Assembly: GCF_000374565.1 (NCBI RefSeq)
Contig: NZ_KB894713.1
Span: 1 to 39,871 of the forward strand
DNA length: 39,871 bases
Source: Siminovitchia fordii DSM 16014 = CIP 108821
Lineage (GTDB): Bacteria > Bacillota > Bacilli > Bacillales > Bacillaceae_C
Reading direction: 5' to 3'
In this document: piece by piece, positions 20,793 to 31,981 of the stretch
Position numbering within the stretch: position 1 is the stretch's first letter
Layout of the letters: each line of letters starts with the position of its first letter
Program-made: the position numbers and the translations under genes
Notes under the pieces: generated by a model
Told to the model about the DNA's origin: nothing
What the model saw: the letters and a program-made list of their open reading frames with translations, nothing else
Database searches by the model: none

Positions 20793-22532
20793 TTAACGCA
20801 TTAACGTTGGAAAGAGTACTGTTTTATTCATCACATCATACACGCCCCGCTGAGTCACACGGATATACGGCAAATGAGTGGAAGAAAGAAAGAATAGCGA
20901 GTAGATGGGATCAGAAAATGGATATCCCCTTTCTGCAAGCAACCCTCTCAATTCCTCTTCCTCTTCTATGAGAATAGGAAGTTCTTTTTCCGACATCATT
21001 CCGGAGAGAGGGAGACGGATTTCGTGGATAATCCTTCCATTTTCAGCAAGCACAATACCACCGCCTATTTCTTTTATTCTATCAAAGGCAAGCTTCATAT
21101 CGCTTTTGTTTTTTCCAATCAAAATGATGTCTCCTGTAGTGGAAAACGAAGAGACAAATCCGCAAACACCTCTGGCAAATCCCTTAAGCATGGTATTGAC
21201 TCTCCACTTCCCTTTCCTGTCCAACAATGCAAAAAAGGACTCATCATTATCTTTTGGGAGTTCATCCAAAGAGACGTCCATTGCTATTGAATAAGGTTTC
21301 GTAATGACGCTATTGACCATTTTCATCCCAAATGGCATGGAAAATTGCAAGTCTTCCATCGTTAATTCCCAATCAACTTTCAATGGCTCAATTCCGTAAT
21401 CTTCCCAATGAATCTCTTCATCTATGACAATTTGATTACCATCCCTTTTCACCCACTGCCCTCTTGCAAGGACAGAAACAGGCGTCGGGTTGGTCTCGCT
21501 TTCCAAGAAATTGATATTTGCGATTCTCCCAGTACCGATCAGTCCATGTAGATGCTGCAGATTATAATGCCGCGCGACATTATAAGACGCCATCTGATAA
21601 GCATCAATTACAGGAATCCCACTTTCAATAGCCATGCGGATCATAGCATCGATCATTCCTCGCCTATAAAATGCGGGTGTAGATCCGTCAGTTGTAAACA
21701 ACATCGATTCGTACTGATCCAGTCCCATCTTTTTGATATCTTCCAGAAGGACAGGCAGATCCGGCCGAATTGATGAATGCCTTAATGACACCATATAACC
21801 TTGCATAAGGCGCTTGTAAATATCTTCGCCTGTCATGGCTTCATGGTCACAATCCGCTCCGAACAGCATCAGCTTGGCAAGCGTCCTATCGGAAGCTCCC
21901 GGAAAATGCCCCTCCACTTTTTTCCCGAGGCGCTTCGTCTCCTGAATCCAATGTAGCATCAGATCATCGCCATCCAAAAGCTGGGGCCAGCCGGTAAGTT
22001 CGCCGCCTTGAACGACTTTGTCATGTTCAAGCCAAGTCTTTACATCACTGTTGGAAAAAATGGTCTCCTCCCCGTCCAGCACTGTTTGCGCGTCATATCG
22101 TGTCCACCAATACATAGTAACAGGCGACTCATCAAACTTACGAATAATTGAAAACGCTTTCCTTTTATGTAAATGTAAAAAAAGGAAGAGATTATCATTT
22201 ATAGTTGTTGTCGTCCCAGTCTGTGCGGCAAATCGTGAAAATGTTTGTGGATTGTACAAGAGGAACGGATGAACATGCGGCTCTATATAACCAGGCACCA
22301 ATATCAGACCCCGGCAATCCACTATTTCAGTCGTACTTGTGTTAGCCGGAAGCTCCTCTCCTGCATACACAATTCGATCATTATCAATCCATATATTTCC
22401 TTCCAACCAACGGCGTAGTGTCGAGTGTAAGAAGCGGGCATTTTTTAATAAAATGGCAGGCGGTCTTTTCCCATCAATGATCGCTGCCTGTTCACGTATT
22501 TCTTTGTTTCTCCATCTGTATCTCTGTTCCAA
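20793..22532 (-). CDS. yerA: Adenine deaminase-like amidohydrolase YerA
   Basis: 579 residues from a TTG six bases after GGAGGG; a TTG two codons earlier touches the binding site. The AdeC-type fold is recognisable: EPHVHP (His86, His88) for metal binding, GGELTGWPQL, VEGHFPGAS, ADCDHEAMTGED and LFTTDGSTP. Classical adenine deaminases turn adenine into hypoxanthine and ammonia; whether YerA proteins do so is not certain, as they form their own subgroup. In this window adenine deamination would be of interest because it would release ammonia close to a purine operon with damaged glutaminases, but that link is a guess. Confidence 0.85.
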   Translation of the reverse strand: MEQRYRWRNKEIREQAAIIDGKRPPAILLKNARFLHSTLRRWLEGNIWIDNDRIVYAGEELPANTSTTEIVDCRGLILVPGYIEPHVHPFLLYNPQTFSRFAAQTGTTTTINDNLFLFLHLHKRKAFSIIRKFDESPVTMYWWTRYDAQTVLDGEETIFSNSDVKTWLEHDKVVQGGELTGWPQLLDGDDLMLHWIQETKRLGKKVEGHFPGASDRTLAKLMLFGADCDHEAMTGEDIYKRLMQGYMVSLRHSSIRPDLPVLLEDIKKMGLDQYESMLFTTDGSTPAFYRRGMIDAMIRMAIESGIPVIDAYQMASYNVARHYNLQHLHGLIGTGRIANINFLESETNPTPVSVLARGQWVKRDGNQIVIDEEIHWEDYGIEPLKVDWELTMEDLQFSMPFGMKMVNSVITKPYSIAMDVSLDELPKDNDESFFALLDRKGKWRVNTMLKGFARGVCGFVSSFSTTGDIILIGKNKSDMKLAFDRIKEIGGGIVLAENGRIIHEIRLPLSGMMSEKELPILIEEEEELRGLLAERGYPFSDPIYSLFFLSSTHLPYIRVTQRGVYDVMNKTVLFPTLMR

Positions 22533-22778
22533 GTTCAACCCTCCCTAGGGAGATCACTCTGATTTTTTTAATTTTATCATACTTTTTGAGTTAACGCAGT
22601 GAAGGTTGAAAATCGAATGAAAATGTTTGTGAAAAGCGAAGTTATACCTAGGGCTTGAATTGCCATCTGGAAAAAAATGGGTCAAAAGACAGTAGAGACT
22701 TTGGAGAATTTTAATCTCCCGATTCCCCGGGGACGCTAAACGAACTAAAGGACTAAGGGTTACGGGATTGTCAGACAG

Positions 22779-24014
22779 TCATAAAACAATATTGTTGCTC
22801 CTTTTATTTATGCTTTTACGATCCTGAATGGTTTGTCCTCGCCAAAAAAAGAAGATGCTTATTAGTCCTAATAACGCAAAACTTAAAAACATCACACTGC
22901 CGCCAAAATGCAATAATAAGTATCCACCAACCAATGGTCCAAAGAAATTTCCAACCCCCGGCAAATTTTGGGCTCCATAATACATCCCGCGCAAACGATT
23001 AGGTGTGATTTGATCAATCATCATATACTCCGACGGGATAACCATCGTTTCCCCAATTGTAAAGATCACCATAAATAATATCAGTGAAAACCAGGTAGTG
23101 GAGAATGCAAAACCACCCATTCCAATTGAAAAGAGAAGACTGCCTGCAACGACTATCGTAAGCGGTTTAAAACGCTCGGCCCACCTGGAAATAGGGTATT
23201 GAAACAAGATGACACATACACTGTTTACGGTTAGAACTGAAGTATAAAGCAGCGTACCGTTCGTAAAGTGCCCATTTAAATATTGTTGCATGGTAACGGA
23301 CCACTGCCCATATACAGTCGTACTTACGAGACCTCCAAATACTAAAAAGAAAAGGACCTTATCATATTTGATTACGCAAAAAGCTCCTTGTATTGTCGCC
23401 GATTCTTTTAATTGCTCCCCTTCAATCTGTTTAATTCCATATTTATTTAATAATATGTGAAGAAGAATGCTATACCCGCCATATAAACAACCTGTGACCA
23501 AAAATGGATCAATCGTTTCTTTTAGCCACAAATACGCCCCGATTGGAGGACCAATTGCGTATCCGATATTATTTATCGTATATCGGATGGAGAAAACACG
23601 CATCCTTCGATCAACTGCTGTTAGGTCGGCAGCCAATGCTTTAGATACTGGAGCAAAAAAAGAGGTGCTTACCCCCTGCAACAGCATCATCAAAATTAAA
23701 AAATACACTTGCTTCGATAACATGAATCCGAAAAAAATGAAGGAGGAAACATATAAAGAACCCAACATTACCTTCCTTCGTCCTATAAAATCCGATACAA
23801 ACCCGGCGATAAAGCCACTGAACGTAGCCGCCAGTGATCCAACTCCTACTATTAAAGCAACTTTAACAGGATCGAAATGTTGTTCCTTTACTAAATATAG
23901 AGGGAAATACAAAATGCTGATACTATTTCCGATCGCTAAGATCATCGTACCAAAAAGCAATGTGTTCACAATTGGATGATACTGACTGAATACCTGAAGA
24001 AATTTATTCATCAT
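22779..24014 (-). CDS. MFS transporter, probable efflux pump
   Basis: 411 residues with 12 predicted membrane helices. The loop 2-3 signature of drug:proton antiporters is present (GFVSDFIGRRKVML). The C-terminal half has RLRGMYYGAQNLPGVGNFFGPLVGGYLL, typical of the DHA1 group. AAGGGAG precedes two neighbouring ATG codons; either could be the start. The ArsR-like regulator gene ends 13 bases upstream, so the two form one transcript. Substrate unknown. Confidence 0.9.
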   Translation of the reverse strand: MMNKFLQVFSQYHPIVNTLLFGTMILAIGNSISILYFPLYLVKEQHFDPVKVALIVGVGSLAATFSGFIAGFVSDFIGRRKVMLGSLYVSSFIFFGFMLSKQVYFLILMMLLQGVSTSFFAPVSKALAADLTAVDRRMRVFSIRYTINNIGYAIGPPIGAYLWLKETIDPFLVTGCLYGGYSILLHILLNKYGIKQIEGEQLKESATIQGAFCVIKYDKVLFFLVFGGLVSTTVYGQWSVTMQQYLNGHFTNGTLLYTSVLTVNSVCVILFQYPISRWAERFKPLTIVVAGSLLFSIGMGGFAFSTTWFSLILFMVIFTIGETMVIPSEYMMIDQITPNRLRGMYYGAQNLPGVGNFFGPLVGGYLLLHFGGSVMFLSFALLGLISIFFFWRGQTIQDRKSINKRSNNIVL

Positions 24015-24027
24015 GTATCTCCCTTAC

Positions 24028-24948
24028 CTATTTTTTGATGAACTCCATTATTTGCTCCCCAAACTTTTCTAGTATATTGGTTCTCAAGCTGTATTTCTGT
24101 GCGGTTGATTTGCCGAAGTGATGGGCACAGATCAATCCCGCTCTTCTTAATGAAGAAATATGGTGATTTGTTGTGCTTTTTGCCAACCCAAGAAGTTTGT
24201 GAATCTCAGCAAAATTAGCTGGATGCTGATTTAATACACGCAAAATTTTTAAACGGTTAGGATCTGCAAGTGCTTGAGTAATCGTAACAAGTGAATACAT
24301 CTCCCCACCCTCTTCCCCATTGGCCACTTTCATTGCATGCGTAGATGGATATAGGCACGTACAAATATTTTCATGGAAATCTAAAATTGCCGCAGGAAAA
24401 TAATGATATTGCGGCGTAAGAATGACGGTCTTTACTTCTTTAGTCTCTTCAAGTCTAAGTCCGTTAGTTGCTTCTTCAATTAGATCAATGGGAGAAAGAG
24501 TTGTGAGTAGCCGTTCCTTTTCCTCAGCATCTTTTTTTAAAGAATGCAATATATTTGGATCCACGTTTTGGAAGTATTGCTCATCCCACTTTGACAATAG
24601 TTCCACCATACGATCTCGGATCTCTCCGAGATTGCCTGGAATCGAACGTACCCAGGGAGAGAGGATCTCGTAAATTTTTCCTGCTGGCTGGCCTTGCAAC
24701 CATGCAAGGAATGCCTCTACAGTCTGATCACCTTTATATTGCCAGGCAAGCAGATTTATTCGGTGTAATACTTCAAAACGTTCATCAGCCAATTGTTTAG
24801 CAAATTGCGGGTCCAATTTCCGTTGCGTTTCTCGAAACCAGTCATCCTGCAAAAGTACATTTTTGACTTGTTTATGATGAATAAACTTATATAGACTGTT
24901 AATCAGCTCGTATACAGGTGAAAAATCAATAATTAGATGATATCCCAT
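24028..24948 (-). CDS. ArsR-like winged-helix regulator of the MFS gene
   Basis: 306 residues, long for the ArsR family. The first 200 or so residues are an uncharacterised helical domain (DUF5937-like in look). The winged helix is C-terminal: SLVTITQALADPNRLKILRVL, then FAEIHKLLGLAKSTTNHHISSLRRAGLI. The start taken is the second of two ATG-type codons, five bases from GGAGG. It is the first gene of a two-gene operon with an MFS pump, and two operator-like palindromes lie in its promoter. This fits a repressor released by the compound the pump exports. Confidence 0.85.
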   Translation of the reverse strand: MGYHLIIDFSPVYELINSLYKFIHHKQVKNVLLQDDWFRETQRKLDPQFAKQLADERFEVLHRINLLAWQYKGDQTVEAFLAWLQGQPAGKIYEILSPWVRSIPGNLGEIRDRMVELLSKWDEQYFQNVDPNILHSLKKDAEEKERLLTTLSPIDLIEEATNGLRLEETKEVKTVILTPQYHYFPAAILDFHENICTCLYPSTHAMKVANGEEGGEMYSLVTITQALADPNRLKILRVLNQHPANFAEIHKLLGLAKSTTNHHISSLRRAGLICAHHFGKSTAQKYSLRTNILEKFGEQIMEFIKK

Positions 24949-24970
24949 CATATCCTCCCTTTAATTTATT

Positions 24971-25015
24971 GTTCTATATTATTCGAACTTGAATTTAGTT
25001 CTATTATACACGAAC
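24971..25015 (-). promoter_or_regulatory. Twin operators in the ArsR-like/MFS promoter
   Basis: Two palindromes of the same form, GTTC-N10-GAAC, at 24971-24988 and 24998-25015, with centres 27 bases apart. The upstream one contains a perfect minus-strand TATAAT (25003-25008). TTGTCT 20 bases before it is a poor -35. The arrangement fits repression by a dimer binding at two sites. Confidence 0.75.
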
Positions 25016-25149
25016 TTATAAAAAATACAGACAACTAACTTTCGACAAATCAATTAGAAACAGTTGGTACCTGTGTATTTTCTAATCGTCTATCCCATTT
25101 TCTGAGAGTACATACGAGGATTATAAACACCTTATAGCTACTCGATATA
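25016..25149. other. Start of the 25016-25362 gene-free gap; nothing recognised
   Basis: Between the twin operators and the repeat at 25150 I see no gene. The only minus-strand frame, 71 codons at 25050-25265, runs through the repeat and has no binding site. The stretch 25276-25362 also holds nothing I recognise. Confidence 0.4.
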
Positions 25150-25275
25150 CATGTTTGTGCTTTTTCGGGTGCTTTGAAACTCTCTCGGACCCGTTTTTGG
25201 TTCTTGCGCTTTTTCAGTGCTTTAAAACAATCATGGAGACCTGGGTTTCGGTTCTTGTGCTCCATTAGACTCTTT
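25150..25275. repeat. Short tandem repeat of about 50 bp (array 3, beside purD)
   Basis: TGYGCT begins at 25156, 25205 and 25256, followed by TTTTTCRG(G)TGCTTT and, later in the unit, CCTGGGTTTCGGTTCT or CCCGTTTTTGGTTCT. Two full units and part of a third, spaced 49 and 51 bases. The TTTTCGGGTGCTTT stretch is like TTTTCGGGTACCTTT in the 52-bp arrays, so it may be a distant relative. Confidence 0.75.
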
Positions 25276-25362
25276 GAAACATTATATTAATCTTTGCCTT
25301 CACTCTTATTTAGGCCGCGTCTTCCATCGGGCGGGGAAGATCCTCGTCCTTCTCCGTCCACT

Positions 25363-25392
25363 AAAAAAACTCCTGCCCGCAGGCAGGAGTTT
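25363..25392 (-). terminator. Terminator of the purine operon
   Basis: An 11-bp perfect stem (AAACTCCTGCC with GGCAGGAGTTT, loop of 4) followed on the minus strand by a T-run, starting five bases after the purD stop codon. Confidence 0.93.
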
Positions 25393-25396
25393 ATCT

Positions 25397-26662
<1,266 letters not shown>

Positions 26663-26677
26663 TCACCATCCATTGTT

Positions 26678-28210
26678 TTAGTGTTTAAAATGCCGCACGC
26701 CAGTAAATACCATGGCAATTCCAAGTTCATCCGCTGCTTTGATGGAATCTTCATCACGGATGGATCCTCCCGGTTGGATGATGGCTGTGATTCCTGCTTT
26801 TGCCGCTTCCTCTACTGTATCACTCATCGGGAAGAACGCATCTGAAGCAAGAACGGCGCCCCTAGCTCTTTCTCCAGCCTGTTCGATGGCAATTTTCGCC
26901 GCACCTACGCGGTTCATCTGGCCTGCTCCCACTCCAAGGGTCATCGCTTCATCTGCAACAACGATAGCATTGGATTTCACATGCTTAACCACTTTCCATC
27001 CCAATTTCAAAGCTTCCAATTCTTCCTCTGTCGGCTTACGCTTTGTTGGAAAGGTGAGCTCTGCGTCATCTAGACCGATCAAATCCTGATCCTGTATAAG
27101 CAATCCGCCTTCAATGGAAGTCAAAACTTTTTCAGGTGTATTTTTTTGGTCGAATGAAACGGTCAACAATCGTATATTTTTCTTGGCCGTTAAAATGTTC
27201 AGGGCTTCCTCTGTATAAGAAGGTGCAATGATGATTTCCAAGAAAATTTCTTTCAGGATTTTTGCCGCATTTTCATCTACTTCCCGGTTGAACGCGATGA
27301 TTCCTCCGAAAATGGAAGTAGGGTCAGCTTCATACGCTTTTGAAAAAGCATCCGCAGCATTCTCACCAGTTCCGACGCCGCAAGGGTTCATATGCTTGAC
27401 GGCTACTGCTGCAGGCATGTCAAATTCTTTGACGATCTGAAGAGCTGCGTCGGCATCGCGGATGTTATTAAAGGAAAGCTCTTTTCCATGGAGCTGCTTT
27501 GCATGGGCTATGGAAAATTTTGACCCGAGCGGCTTCTCATAAAAAGTCGCTTTTTGATGTGGATTTTCCCCGTATCTCAACGATTGTTTCAACTCATAAG
27601 TGAATGTCACTCTTTCAGGTTCCTCTTCGCCCGCCAAGTTCGTCATATATTCTGCAATCAAAGCATCATATGCTGCTGTGTGACGGTACACTTTTGCTGC
27701 AAGCTTTCTTCTAGTTTCAAGTGAAACACCTTCCTTTGCGCGGAGTTCATTTAAAACTGTCTCATAGTCGGCAGCATCGACAACAACCACAACACTTTCA
27801 TGGTTTTTGGCAGAAGCACGAAGCATCGCCGGACCGCCAATATCAATGTTTTCGATAGCATCTTCAACAGTTACGCCAGGCTTTTCGATTGTTTTCTGGA
27901 ATGGATATAAATTGACACACACAACGTCAATCCCTTTGATTCCTTGTGCTTCTAGCTGCTTCATATGAGATGGGTCACTCTTTTTAGCAAGCAATCCCCC
28001 ATGAATGTATGGATGTAGTGTTTTTACACGGCCTTCTAAAATTTCCGGAAAACCTGTCACCTCATCAACAGCCGTAACAGGAAGATTGTTCTCTTCCAAC
28101 ATTTTTTTCGTTCCACCGGTTGATAGAATTTCAAATCCCAAATTGATCAATTCTGTAGCAAAATCGACGATTCCACTTTTATCTGATACACTGATGAGCG
28201 CTCGTTTCAT
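26678..28210 (-). CDS. purH: Bifunctional AICAR transformylase / IMP cyclohydrolase
   Basis: 510 residues, full length, carrying out the last two steps to IMP. The N-terminal cyclohydrolase half ([40 protein letters not shown]) and the C-terminal transformylase half ([60 protein letters not shown]) are intact. The ATG overlaps the purN stop by 4 bases (ATGA), indicating translational coupling. Confidence 0.97.
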   Translation of the reverse strand: MKRALISVSDKSGIVDFATELINLGFEILSTGGTKKMLEENNLPVTAVDEVTGFPEILEGRVKTLHPYIHGGLLAKKSDPSHMKQLEAQGIKGIDVVCVNLYPFQKTIEKPGVTVEDAIENIDIGGPAMLRASAKNHESVVVVVDAADYETVLNELRAKEGVSLETRRKLAAKVYRHTAAYDALIAEYMTNLAGEEEPERVTFTYELKQSLRYGENPHQKATFYEKPLGSKFSIAHAKQLHGKELSFNNIRDADAALQIVKEFDMPAAVAVKHMNPCGVGTGENAADAFSKAYEADPTSIFGGIIAFNREVDENAAKILKEIFLEIIIAPSYTEEALNILTAKKNIRLLTVSFDQKNTPEKVLTSIEGGLLIQDQDLIGLDDAELTFPTKRKPTEEELEALKLGWKVVKHVKSNAIVVADEAMTLGVGAGQMNRVGAAKIAIEQAGERARGAVLASDAFFPMSDTVEEAAKAGITAIIQPGGSIRDEDSIKAADELGIAMVFTGVRHFKH

Positions 28211-28800
28211 TCTTCAGCACCTTCCATTTTTCTTTTTCCCTCAAAAAGCTTATCAAGCGTTTCGGGGTAAAATTCATGTTCTATTTCATGAACCTCTTGT
28301 GCAATTTCTTCAATCGTTGCTCCGTCCTGAATTTCGAGGGCCTTCTGAGCGATGATCGGGCCAGTGTCCATGCCTTCATCCACATAATGAATGGTAACGC
28401 CTGTCACTTTCGCTCCTGAAGCTACAGCCTGACCAATTGCATCCATACCTGGAAACGCAGGCAGCAGTGATGGATGGATATTAATAATTTTTTCAGGATA
28501 ATTCTCGAGAAGAACTGATCCGATCAAACGCATGTATCCAGCCAGTACAATATATTCCACGTCTTTTTTTTGGAGTTCTTCATGGAGCATTGTTTCAAAC
28601 TCCATTTTCGATTCATACTGCTTTGGGCAGAATTCCAGAACAGGAACCCCTGCTTTTCTGGCCCTTTCCACGACAAAAGCACCAGGCTTGTCACAAACAA
28701 GCATTTTTATTTCAGCCCGGAGCGTTCCTGACTCAACCGCCTCATAGATAGCTTGAAAATTACTGCCGTTTCCAGACGCAAACACTGCTATCTTTTTCAC
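28207..28800 (-). CDS. purN: Phosphoribosylglycinamide formyltransferase
   Basis: 197 residues. Transfers the formyl group of 10-formyltetrahydrofolate to GAR (step 3). Features: [15 protein letters not shown] at the N-terminus, catalytic Asn-His-Asp set in the [13 protein letters not shown] and [13 protein letters not shown] regions, and [12 protein letters not shown]. Four-base overlaps with purM ahead and purH behind. Confidence 0.97.
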   Translation of the reverse strand: MKKIAVFASGNGSNFQAIYEAVESGTLRAEIKMLVCDKPGAFVVERARKAGVPVLEFCPKQYESKMEFETMLHEELQKKDVEYIVLAGYMRLIGSVLLENYPEKIINIHPSLLPAFPGMDAIGQAVASGAKVTGVTIHYVDEGMDTGPIIAQKALEIQDGATIEEIAQEVHEIEHEFYPETLDKLFEGKRKMEGAEE

Positions 28801-29840
28801 TGTTGTGTACCTGCCCCTGTAAATTGTACGCCTTCTCCCTTAATGACAGTGCCGATCTTATAGGCTTTATCACCCTGATTTACGAAATATTGAATGGCTT
28901 CTTCTGCATCGTCAGGATCAACTGCCAAAACAAGTCCTATTCCCATATTAAAAATGTTGTACATCTCCTCTATCTGAAGCTTGCCATATTTTTTCAACGC
29001 TTCAAAAACAGGCAAAACAGGCCATGTGCCTTGTTTCACTTCTGCGCCGAGTCCATCCGGAAGCATCCTTGGAATGTTTTCAATAAAACCGCCCCCAGTA
29101 ATATGAGCCATTCCTTTGATTTCAAACTCCCGAAGTGCAGAAATGACTTGCTTCACATAAATACGTGTAGGCTTAAGCAGTTCTTCTCCGAGTGGAGCAC
29201 TCAATTCCGGCAATTTTTCATCTAGGGAGAACTGATTTTCTTCAAAGAAAATTTTCCGTACAAGTGAGTACCCATTACTGTGAATTCCATTTGATTCCAG
29301 ACCGATCAGTACATCACCGTCCTTGATATTCTCCCCATTGATCAATTGGGATTTTTCACAGGCACCAACTGTAAAACCGGCAAGATCATATTCATCTTCC
29401 TTGTACATTCCAGGCATTTCAGCAGTTTCCCCGCCGATAAGGGCACATCCGGCCATTTCGCAGCCATCTGCGATTCCCTTGACAATTTGCTCAATTTTGT
29501 CCGGAACCGCCTTCCCGCAGGCAATATAGTCGAGAAAATAAAGAGGTTCTGCTCCTTGGACTACTACATCATTCACGCACATGGCCACACAGTCGATTCC
29601 GATTGTATCGTGTTTGTCCATCATGAAAGCTAGCTTCAGCTTTGTTCCGACACCATCCGTACCAGAAATGAGAACAGGTTCCTTCAAGTTCATTTCCGAT
29701 AAATCAAACGCACCGCCAAATCCGCCCAGTTGTCCCAAGACACCGGTCCTGTTCGTCCGTTTCACATGTTTCGTTATTTTCTCAACCGCTTCATATCCGG
29801 CTTCAATATTGACTCCTGCTTTTTGGTAGGCATCAGCCAT
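28797..29840 (-). CDS. purM: Phosphoribosylformylglycinamidine cyclo-ligase (AIR synthetase)
   Basis: 347 residues. Closes FGAM to AIR using ATP (step 5). The AIRS family motifs are present: [71 protein letters not shown] and [18 protein letters not shown] ribosome binding site (AGGAGG-like) precedes the ATG. Upstream lies a 746-base gap with a repeat array instead of the short spacer to purF usual in Bacillus. Confidence 0.97.
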   Translation of the reverse strand: MADAYQKAGVNIEAGYEAVEKITKHVKRTNRTGVLGQLGGFGGAFDLSEMNLKEPVLISGTDGVGTKLKLAFMMDKHDTIGIDCVAMCVNDVVVQGAEPLYFLDYIACGKAVPDKIEQIVKGIADGCEMAGCALIGGETAEMPGMYKEDEYDLAGFTVGACEKSQLINGENIKDGDVLIGLESNGIHSNGYSLVRKIFFEENQFSLDEKLPELSAPLGEELLKPTRIYVKQVISALREFEIKGMAHITGGGFIENIPRMLPDGLGAEVKQGTWPVLPVFEALKKYGKLQIEEMYNIFNMGIGLVLAVDPDDAEEAIQYFVNQGDKAYKIGTVIKGEGVQFTGAGTQQ

Positions 29841-29875
29841 CCTTATTGCCTCCTATCACGTTTTTACACTCAAGC

Positions 29876-29902
29876 GGCGGCGAATGTCTCGCCGCCTTTT
29901 TT
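29876..29902 (+). terminator. Terminator-like hairpin reading against the pur operon
   Basis: Perfect 8-bp stem GGCGGCGA/TCGCCGCC with a 5-base loop, followed on the plus strand by six T. On the minus strand, the direction of the pur transcript, no T-run follows. It lies 36 bases before purM. It could stop antisense transcription or form a protective hairpin at the purM 5' side. Confidence 0.65.
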
Positions 29903-29951
29903 AAAATTAACATATCTATCATTCAACTGTTCGAACATCGTGTACACACTG

Positions 29952-30519
29952 GATTAGTTACCGACTTCTAATGTTTCTCGCCTTTTCGGGCACCTAGGTC
30001 TTCGATTGGTGACCGGTTTTCGGGTTTACGCAACTTTTCGGGTACCTTTTACACTGATTAGTGACCGGGTTTCGAGATAACACAACTTTTCGGGTATCTT
30101 TTACTCCGATTAGTGACCGATTTTCGGATTAACGCAACTTTTCGGGCATCTTTTACTCCGATTAGTGACCGCTTTTCGGATTAACGCAACCTTTCGGGCA
30201 CCTTTTACACTGATTAGTGACCGGTTTTTGGGTTTACGTAACATTTCGGGCATCTTTACTCCGATTAGTGACCGGGTTTCGAGATAACGCAACTTTTCGG
30301 GCATCTTTTACTCCGATTAGTGACCGCTTTTCGGATTAACGTAACTTTTCGGGTACCTTTTACACCGATTAGTGACCGCTTTTCGAACTACCATAACTTT
30401 TCGGGAACCTTTTTCACCCATTGGTACCGTTTTTGAGATTCCAAAACGTTTCGGGCATCATTCCCTCGATCAGTGGCCGTTTCATCAAGTGACCCGCTGT
30501 CCAGTTTCGAGATCTAGCA
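29952..30519. repeat. 52-bp tandem repeat array 2 (about eleven units, between purF and purM)
   Basis: Core GATTAGTGACCG (or close variants) starts at 29952, 30004, 30056, 30108, 30160, 30212, 30263, 30315, 30367, 30419 and 30468. Most steps are exactly 52 bases; one is 51 and the last, in worn units, is 49. TTCGGG stands 33 bases into each unit, the same place as in array 1. Units 30004-30160 and 30212-30367 pair up one by one (period 207-208), so four units were duplicated together. The array lies inside the pur transcript, where B. subtilis has only a short gap. Confidence 0.95.
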
Positions 30520-30587
30520 ACACTTCTTTTCCTTTATCTTGCCGGACACGTCCAGTTGAACGTCGTTAACATCGCTCTATCCTTTTC

Positions 30588-31961
30588 CTATTCCATTTCC
30601 TTCTCATAAGGCAATGGGGTATCCGGATAGATTTCTGTTGGGTATTCACCCGTAAAGCAAGCCATACACTGACCGCAGTTTTTACCAAGTCCTTCTCTTC
30701 CAATGGCCTTCAGCATACCTTCGACACTCAGGAATGTGAGTGAGTCGGCCCCAATAATCTCACGGATTTCCTCCACACTATGACTGGAGGCGATCAGCTC
30801 TTCATGGGTAGATACGTCGATTCCATAAAAGCACGGATTTGTCATTGGCGGAGAACTGATGCAGACGTGAACTTCCGTTGCACCGGCTTCTTTTAGCATC
30901 CGTACAATCCGCCGGCTTGTAGTTCCACGTACGATTGAATCGTCGACCATGATGACACGTTTTCCTTCGACCACCTTTCGAACAGGGGATAGTTTCATTT
31001 TCACTCCCTGCTCGCGAAGCTCCTGAGTCGGTTTAATAAAAGTCCTTCCGACATATCTGTTTTTAATTAAACCAAGTTCGTATGGTATCCCTGTGGTTTC
31101 TGCATAACCAATAGCTGAGGAAATGCTTGAATCCGGGACCCCTGTTACAACGTCACCTTCGACATTGGCCTCAAGAGCGAGCTGCTTTCCAAGATTTTTT
31201 CTTGCCGTATGGATGTTGATTCCGCGTATATCACTGTCCGGTCTTGAAAAATAAACATATTCCATTGTACACATGGCGTGGGAACCTGAAAGAGAAAAGC
31301 GTTCTTCATGTAATCCTTCATCGTTGATGATGATCATTTCCCCAGGTTCAACATCTCGGATATACTCCGCCCCGATTAAATCGTATGCACATGTTTCTGA
31401 TGCGACACAATACGCATCTCCGACTTTTCCAATGGAGAGTGGCCGTAATCCGTTAGGATCTTGTGCGATGATTAGCTCATCTTCTGTCAAAACGATCAAG
31501 GCGTAAGAACCTTTCACCATTGAAAGTGCATTTTTCACCTTGTCTTTCAGTGCCAGATATCCGCTGCGTTTAATCAGATGCGCAAGTACTTCCGTGTCTG
31601 TATTTGTCTGAAAAATACTCCCCTGCATTTCCAATTGGTGTTTTAAATCATTCGCATTGATCAAATTTCCTGTATGTGAAAGAGCAAGACTTCCGCTTGA
31701 TGAATGGAAGAGAAGCGGCTGAATATTTTCAATGCCGCTCTTTCCAGTATATCTTACATGCCCGATTGCGCCGGTACCTTTAAGGCTGTCAAGCTTCTTT
31801 TCATCAAATACATCGTTGACGAGCCCATCTCCTTTTATCCCCTTCATTCGTTTTCCATCTGTTACAACAATCCCGGCGCCTTCCTGCCCTCTATGCTGTA
31901 GACTGTGCAGACCATAATATGTCATTCTTGCCGCATCGGGGTGACCCCATATTCCAAACAC
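30588..31961 (-). CDS. purF: Amidophosphoribosyltransferase with atypical glutaminase part
   Basis: 457 residues from a GTG with GAGG 8 bases upstream. PurF makes phosphoribosylamine from PRPP with ammonia taken from glutamine (step 1). The PRPP-transferase half is intact (RVIMVDDSIVRGTTSRRIV), as are the four Fe-S cysteines of the B. subtilis type (AMCTMEY, NPCFYG, NCGQCMAC). The Ntn glutaminase half is not normal. The Cys nucleophile codon (TGC, 31965-31967) lies two codons before the GTG, and no ATG, GTG or TTG exists between it and an in-frame stop at 31986-31988. The oxyanion motif HNGNL is HTGNL (Thr96), and the glutamine loop RYATAG.G is RYTKSG with two residues fewer. The GTG lies 20 bases after the purL stop. 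Confidence 0.93.
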   Translation of the reverse strand: MFGIWGHPDAARMTYYGLHSLQHRGQEGAGIVVTDGKRMKGIKGDGLVNDVFDEKKLDSLKGTGAIGHVRYTGKSGIENIQPLLFHSSSGSLALSHTGNLINANDLKHQLEMQGSIFQTNTDTEVLAHLIKRSGYLALKDKVKNALSMVKGSYALIVLTEDELIIAQDPNGLRPLSIGKVGDAYCVASETCAYDLIGAEYIRDVEPGEMIIINDEGLHEERFSLSGSHAMCTMEYVYFSRPDSDIRGINIHTARKNLGKQLALEANVEGDVVTGVPDSSISSAIGYAETTGIPYELGLIKNRYVGRTFIKPTQELREQGVKMKLSPVRKVVEGKRVIMVDDSIVRGTTSRRIVRMLKEAGATEVHVCISSPPMTNPCFYGIDVSTHEELIASSHSVEEIREIIGADSLTFLSVEGMLKAIGREGLGKNCGQCMACFTGEYPTEIYPDTPLPYEKEME

Positions 31962-31981
31962 ACTGCATACCTCATTTATGC

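Noticed and set aside
23467-23979. 170-codon plus-strand frame inside the MFS gene
   Set aside because: Antisense shadow of membrane helices; no binding site.
25050-25265. 71-codon minus-strand frame
   Set aside because: Covers array 3 and lacks a binding site; Lys/Arg-rich translation comes from the repeat.
30110-30304. 64-codon minus-strand frame within array 2
   Set aside because: It is produced by the repeat itself; the 52-base period shifts frame each unit, so the run of similar peptides is short and not a real protein.
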